NCBI RefSeq assembly: GCF_003182135.1
Contig: NZ_QGTL01000001.1
Coordinates: 62,001-126,000 of the forward strand
Source: Nocardia neocaledoniensis
Lineage (GTDB): Bacteria > Actinomycetota > Actinomycetes > Mycobacteriales > Mycobacteriaceae
Length of the DNA stretch: 64,000 nt
Direction of reading: 5' to 3'
Below the pieces are notes generated by a model. That model did no database searches. It worked only from the letters and a program-made list of their open reading frames with translations, and was not told where the DNA came from. A program made the translations under genes and the position numbers. Below, piece after piece: positions 60,653 to 64,000 of the stretch (positions are counted from its first letter, which is position 1; each line of letters begins with the position of its first letter).

Positions 60653-61438
60653 TCAGCGCGCGGGGACCGATACCGGCCCTGGCTCGAACAGGATCGACAG
60701 GCGGTCCTCGGCCTCGTCGACGAGGACCTCGGCCCGCACCTGATACACCCGCGCGATCAGTTCGGGCGTGAGCACTTCGATGGGCTTGCCGCCCGCCACG
60801 ACCCGCCCCTCCTGCAGGACGATGACCGTATCGCAGAACATGGCGGCGAGGTTCAGGTCGTGCAGGGCGATCACGCTCGTCACCGGCAAGCGCGTGACCA
60901 GGGCCAGCAGCTCCAGCTGATGATGGATGTCGAGGTGGTTGGTCGGCTCGTCGAGCAGGAGCTCGCGCGGTTGCTGGGCCAGGGCGCGCGCGATCTGCAC
61001 GCGCTGCTTCTCGCCGCCGGAGAGCCGGTGCCAGAGCTGGTCCGCCTTCGAGGTCAGGCCGGTGTGTTCGAGCGCCGCGGTCACCGCGGCGTCGTCGGCG
61101 GCCTGATCGCCGCCGAAGGTGCCGCGGTGCGGGATGCGGCCGAGGCGCACGACATCGCGGACGGCGATGTCGACATCGGTGTCGGCGTGCTGGCTGACGA
61201 CGGCGACCGCCCGCGCGATCTCCTTGCGCCGGGTCTTCGCGAGATCCTCGCCGTCGAGGGTCACCACGCCCGAGGTCGGGCGCACCACACCGTTGAGCAG
61301 GCGCAACAGCGAGGACTTGCCCGAGCCGTTCGGCCCGAGCAGGCCCACGGTGTCGCCCGGCGCCGGGGTCAGGCTCACCCCGTCGACGACCAGCGCGCCA
61401 CCGCGATTCCAGGTGACCGAGTTCGCGTGCAGGCTCAT
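60653..61438 (-). CDS. ferric-siderophore ABC transporter ATP-binding protein (FepC-like), second system
   Basis: 261 residues. Walker A GPNGSGKSSLLR, Q-loop VVSQHADTDVD, signature LSGGEKQRVQIARALAQQ, Walker B LLLDEPTNHLD, H-loop IALHDLNLAAMFCD. ATG 61438 overlaps the permease stop (ATGA). Belongs with the permease at 61435 and the binding lipoprotein at 62502. Confidence 0.95.
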   Translation of the reverse strand: MSLHANSVTWNRGGALVVDGVSLTPAPGDTVGLLGPNGSGKSSLLRLLNGVVRPTSGVVTLDGEDLAKTRRKEIARAVAVVSQHADTDVDIAVRDVVRLGRIPHRGTFGGDQAADDAAVTAALEHTGLTSKADQLWHRLSGGEKQRVQIARALAQQPRELLLDEPTNHLDIHHQLELLALVTRLPVTSVIALHDLNLAAMFCDTVIVLQEGRVVAGGKPIEVLTPELIARVYQVRAEVLVDEAEDRLSILFEPGPVSVPAR

Positions 61439-62424
61439 CGGACACTCCCGCGGCGGAACAGGATCGCGATGAACGCGGGGACACCGACCAGTGCGGTGCC
61501 GACCCCCACCGGCAGCGGGGTCGGCGCGAAGGCGACGCGCGAGACGGCGTCGACCCACACCATGAACACCGCGCCGAGCACGGCCGTCGCGGGAATCAAC
61601 CGGCTGTGCCGCGGCCCCACCAGCATCCGGGCCGCGTGTGGAAGCACCAGGCCGACAAATCCGATCGCGCCCGCCACGCTGACCAGGGCCGCGGTGATGA
61701 TCGCGGTGACGACCAGCAGCAGCATCCTGACCCGGCCGACGGAGATGCCGAGGGAGGCGGCGACATCGTCGCCGAAGGCGAAGGCGTCCAGGATGTGCGC
61801 GCAGTACCAGCACAGCGCCGTCCCGAGCAGCACGACCGCCGCGCACAGCGTGACATCGTCCCAGCGGACGCCCTCCAGCGAGCCGAGCAGCCAGAACATC
61901 ACGCCACGGGTCTCGTCGGAGTCGGCGAAGGCGAAGATGACGAACGAGGTGAGCGCCGAGAACAGCTGGGTGCTGGCGACACCGGCCAGAATGACCCGGT
62001 CGTTGCTCCCGCCGGAGACGCGCGCCAGGAACAACACGAGCGCGAACGCCACCAGTGAACCGATGAACGCCCCGCCGGAGAGCCCGAGCACCGCGCCGCC
62101 GACCCCGAGGACGCCCACGATCACGGCTCCGGTCGAGGCGCCGGAAGAGATGCCGAGGACGAACGGGTCAGCGAGCGGGTTGCGCAGCAGCGACTGCATG
62201 ATGACACCGCAGATCCCGAGCCCGGCGCCACACGCGGCGGCGACCAACGCCCTGGGCAGCCGCTCCTCCCACACGATCGCGTTCTTCGACACGCGCACCG
62301 GGATATCGGCCAGGCCGAGGTGGTTGAGCAGGACGTCGCGGACATTGACCAGCGAGATGTCGGCGGGGCCCAGCGTGACGGCGACCAGGATCGACAGCAC
62401 CAGCGCGACGAGCCCGCCCACCAC
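61435..62424 (-). CDS. ferric-siderophore ABC transporter permease (FecCD), second system
   Basis: FecCD-family permease; blocks ERLPRALVAAACGAGLGICGVIMQSLLRNPLADPFVLGISSGAS and GAIGFVGLVLPHAARMLVGP. From the first standard start (GTG 62424) it has 329 residues, and the first membrane segment is cut short. In frame upstream the reading continues without stop as LTALRDRADAAV...SWVVGALVVV to a CTG at 62505 that overlaps the lipoprotein TGA exactly as CTGA, in the same way the neighbours overlap as ATGA/GTGA. A start at CTG 62505 would give 356 residues, the usual length. A single permease gene implies a homodimer. Confidence 0.9.
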   Translation of the reverse strand: MVGGLVALVLSILVAVTLGPADISLVNVRDVLLNHLGLADIPVRVSKNAIVWEERLPRALVAAACGAGLGICGVIMQSLLRNPLADPFVLGISSGASTGAVIVGVLGVGGAVLGLSGGAFIGSLVAFALVLFLARVSGGSNDRVILAGVASTQLFSALTSFVIFAFADSDETRGVMFWLLGSLEGVRWDDVTLCAAVVLLGTALCWYCAHILDAFAFGDDVAASLGISVGRVRMLLLVVTAIITAALVSVAGAIGFVGLVLPHAARMLVGPRHSRLIPATAVLGAVFMVWVDAVSRVAFAPTPLPVGVGTALVGVPAFIAILFRRGSVR

Positions 62425-62501
62425 GACCAGCGCTCCGACGACCCACGATCGGCCCGCGGCCGTCGCGGGGACCGCGGCGTCGGCGCGGTCGCGCAGCGCG
62501 G

Positions 62502-63551
62502 TCAGTTGGGCACCTTCAGATCGCGCAGGCCCGCGGCGATCTTCTCGAGACCGTCCACCGCGCGGATCGACGGATTCATCTCCGCGCCGTGCAGGGCGAG
62601 GTAGCGCTTGGCGCGCACGGCCTCGAGATCCCGTGTCACCGGATCGGATTCGAGGAAGGCGGTCTTGTCGGCCAGCCGGTCGCCGGGGAAGCGGTTGCGC
62701 AGCAGGTCGCCGAGGACCAGGACATCGGGATTACGGTCGACCAGGGTCTCCCAGCCGACCGCGGGCCAGTCGTCGGTGAGCTCGGCGAACACGTTGGTGG
62801 CGCCGACCGAGGTGGCGAGCATGTTGGCCGAGCCGAGTCCGCCCGCCACGTACGGGCTCTTGGTGTCGGCGAACCAGAACGCCATCGACACCGGCGCCTT
62901 CTGGATCCCGGCGAGCGCGGCGGCCTCGCGACGGCGCAGCTCGTCGATGAGTTGCGCGCCGCGCGCGTTCACGTCGAACACCGAGGCGAGTTCGCGGATC
63001 TCCTGATACACCGCCTCCATCGTCACCGGGGTGGTGCGCTTGCCGCCGCCGTTGACGCTGACGCCCTTGTCACAGTCGGTGGGCGAGAGATAGGACGCGA
63101 TGCCCGTCTCGGCGAAGCGGCCGCGCTCGGCGACGCCGCCCTGCTTGAAATGCCTGCCGAAGGAGGCGGTGACGAAATCCGGGTCCGCGCCGAGCACGAC
63201 CTCGTAGGTCGGCGCGTTGTCGGCGAGCCGCGGGACCGACGCGTTCGCCTCGGCCAAGTTCTCGCGCACGGGATCGGTCCACGACGCCGTGCCGACCACC
63301 CGGTCACCGAGACCGAGCGAGAGCAGGATCTCGGTCGAGCCCTGGTCCAGCGACACCACGCGCTGGGGCGGTGCGTCGATCGTGACGCGCTGCCCGCAGT
63401 TGTCGAGGGTCAGCGGATAGCTCGTGCTGCCCTCCCCCGCGGCGGCGGTCCCGGTGTCCTGCACCGATTCCGAACTCCCACAGGCGACGAGCACGCTCGC
63501 CAGCACCGCAGTGGCGGACACGAGCCCGATCCGGCCCACAGAAATCTTCAT
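62502..63551 (-). CDS. ferric-siderophore-binding lipoprotein (periplasmic-binding protein family 2)
   Basis: 349 residues. Lipoprotein signal with lipobox LVAC, lipidated Cys 24. The two-lobed BtuF/FhuD-type fold is visible through RVVSLDQGSTEILLSLGLGDRVVG, GADPDFVTASFG and RNPDVLVLGDL. DNCGQRVTIDAPPQRVV is the family's opening. First gene of the leftward importer operon (lipoprotein, permease, ATPase, MFS). An IdeR-type box about 100 nt upstream implies iron repression. It could also supply the permease pair at 47.9-50.9 kb, which lacks a binding protein. Confidence 0.93.
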   Translation of the reverse strand: MKISVGRIGLVSATAVLASVLVACGSSESVQDTGTAAAGEGSTSYPLTLDNCGQRVTIDAPPQRVVSLDQGSTEILLSLGLGDRVVGTASWTDPVRENLAEANASVPRLADNAPTYEVVLGADPDFVTASFGRHFKQGGVAERGRFAETGIASYLSPTDCDKGVSVNGGGKRTTPVTMEAVYQEIRELASVFDVNARGAQLIDELRRREAAALAGIQKAPVSMAFWFADTKSPYVAGGLGSANMLATSVGATNVFAELTDDWPAVGWETLVDRNPDVLVLGDLLRNRFPGDRLADKTAFLESDPVTRDLEAVRAKRYLALHGAEMNPSIRAVDGLEKIAAGLRDLKVPN

Positions 63552-63651
63552 GCTCGTCCGGTTCCTACTCGCCGCCGATGGTTCTCGCCTCGGGCGCCCG
63601 CGCGTCGACCGACGACCGCATCCGCTCCGAGGAATCACCGGCAAGCTATCA

Positions 63652-63690
63652 CGAAGTTAACCTAACCTAAGTACCCGGGCACGGTACGTT
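63652..63690. promoter_or_regulatory. IdeR-type iron box between siderophore lipoprotein and LLM oxidoreductase genes
   Basis: CGAAGTTAACCTAACCTAA (63652-63670) matches the IdeR consensus at 15 of 19 positions. A rightward -10-like TACGTT at 63685-63690 stands 7 nt before the GTG at 63698; its -35 would overlap the box, so both directions may be iron-regulated. Confidence 0.75.
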
Positions 63691-63697
63691 GGAGCGC

Positions 63698-64000
63698 GTG
63701 GACCTACGGATCTTCACCGAACCCCAGCAAGGCGCGACCTACGACGATCTGCTCCGCGTCGCGCGGGCCACCGAGGACGCGGGCTACGACGCGTTCTTCC
63801 GCTCCGACCACTACCTGCACATGGGTGGGGTGTCCGGTCTGCCCGGACCCACCGACGCGTGGATCACCCTCGCCGGCCTGGCGCGCGAGACGTCCCGGAT
63901 CCGGCTGGGCACCCTGGTGACCGCCGCGACCTTCCGGCATCCCGCGGTGCTGGCCATCTCCGTCGCCCAGGTCGACCAGATGTCCGGTGGCCGGGTGGAT
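63698..64000 (+). CDS. LLM-class F420-dependent oxidoreductase, N-terminal part (cut by window edge)
   Basis: First 101 residues of a luciferase-like TIM-barrel enzyme. VDLRIFTEPQQGATYDDLLRVARATEDAGYDAFFRSDHY is the family opening (beta-1/alpha-1 and the first active-site loop), followed by ITLAGLARETSRIRLGTLVTAATFRHPAVLA. The class mostly uses coenzyme F420. GTG 63698 follows a -10-like element by 7 nt, so it is probably leaderless and shares its control region with the iron operon. The rest lies beyond the window. Confidence 0.85.
   Translation, partial: MDLRIFTEPQQGATYDDLLRVARATEDAGYDAFFRSDHYLHMGGVSGLPGPTDAWITLAGLARETSRIRLGTLVTAATFRHPAVLAISVAQVDQMSGGRVD

Overview
The window is high-GC actinobacterial DNA with GTG/TTG starts, many leaderless genes and many 1-8 nt stop/start overlaps. 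An antigen-85-type mycoloyltransferase, a WS/DGAT acyltransferase, a type VII secretion cassette (EspC-like plus YbaB), GuaB1 and three IdeR-type iron boxes point to a mycolic-acid organism of the Mycobacteriales, most likely Nocardia or a close relative (inference from gene content). No rRNA, tRNA, CRISPR array, insertion sequence or phage gene was recognised.

Layout. 1-11 kb: an oxidoreductase cut by the window edge, an acyl-CoA dehydrogenase/hotdog/hydrolase trio, then a complete CUT1-type ABC importer (ATPase, lipoprotein, two permeases) with an embedded metallophosphoesterase, which looks like glycerophosphodiester or sugar uptake; three genes of unknown function follow. 11.2-29.9 kb: one long leftward gene set, LysR regulator, AMP-dependent ligase, FAD oxidoreductase, SGNH hydrolase, a 2159-residue PfaA-like iterative synthase (KS-AT-ACP-ACP-KR-DH), a separate dehydratase didomain protein, a PfaD-type enoyl reductase and a complete acetyl-CoA carboxylase (AccDA fusion, AccB, AccC). 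It reads as a self-supplied secondary-lipid or polyene pathway without the second KS/chain-length factor or the phosphopantetheinyl transferase of ordinary PUFA synthases. 30-33 kb: an O-methyltransferase and a three-gene type VII secretion accessory cassette. 33-42.7 kb: a secreted lipase, ureABC without accessory genes, an esterase-like protein lacking its nucleophile block, an iron-box-linked thioesterase, an L,D-transpeptidase and two MerR regulators, each divergent from its likely target.

42.8-47.1 kb is the most unusual part: three tandem copies of a promoter plus two tiny genes (37-38 residues each, types A and B, no signal peptide, no cysteine), directly followed by a secreted mycoloyltransferase translationally coupled to a WS/DGAT acyltransferase. 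The arrangement recalls the short, signal-less, O-mycoloylated PorH/PorA pair of Corynebacterium, and I propose a family of two-component mycomembrane peptides with a resident acylating enzyme.

47-64 kb: two ferric-siderophore ABC importers (47.9-50.9 kb rightward; 59.4-63.6 kb leftward with an MFS transporter), each next to an IdeR-type box; a FhuF-like protein; a BlaI/M56 peptidase pair with a dyad operator; a DEAD-box helicase; a DMT-type transporter; guaB1; a CNNM/CorC pair; and the start of a luciferase-like F420-type oxidoreductase at the right edge.
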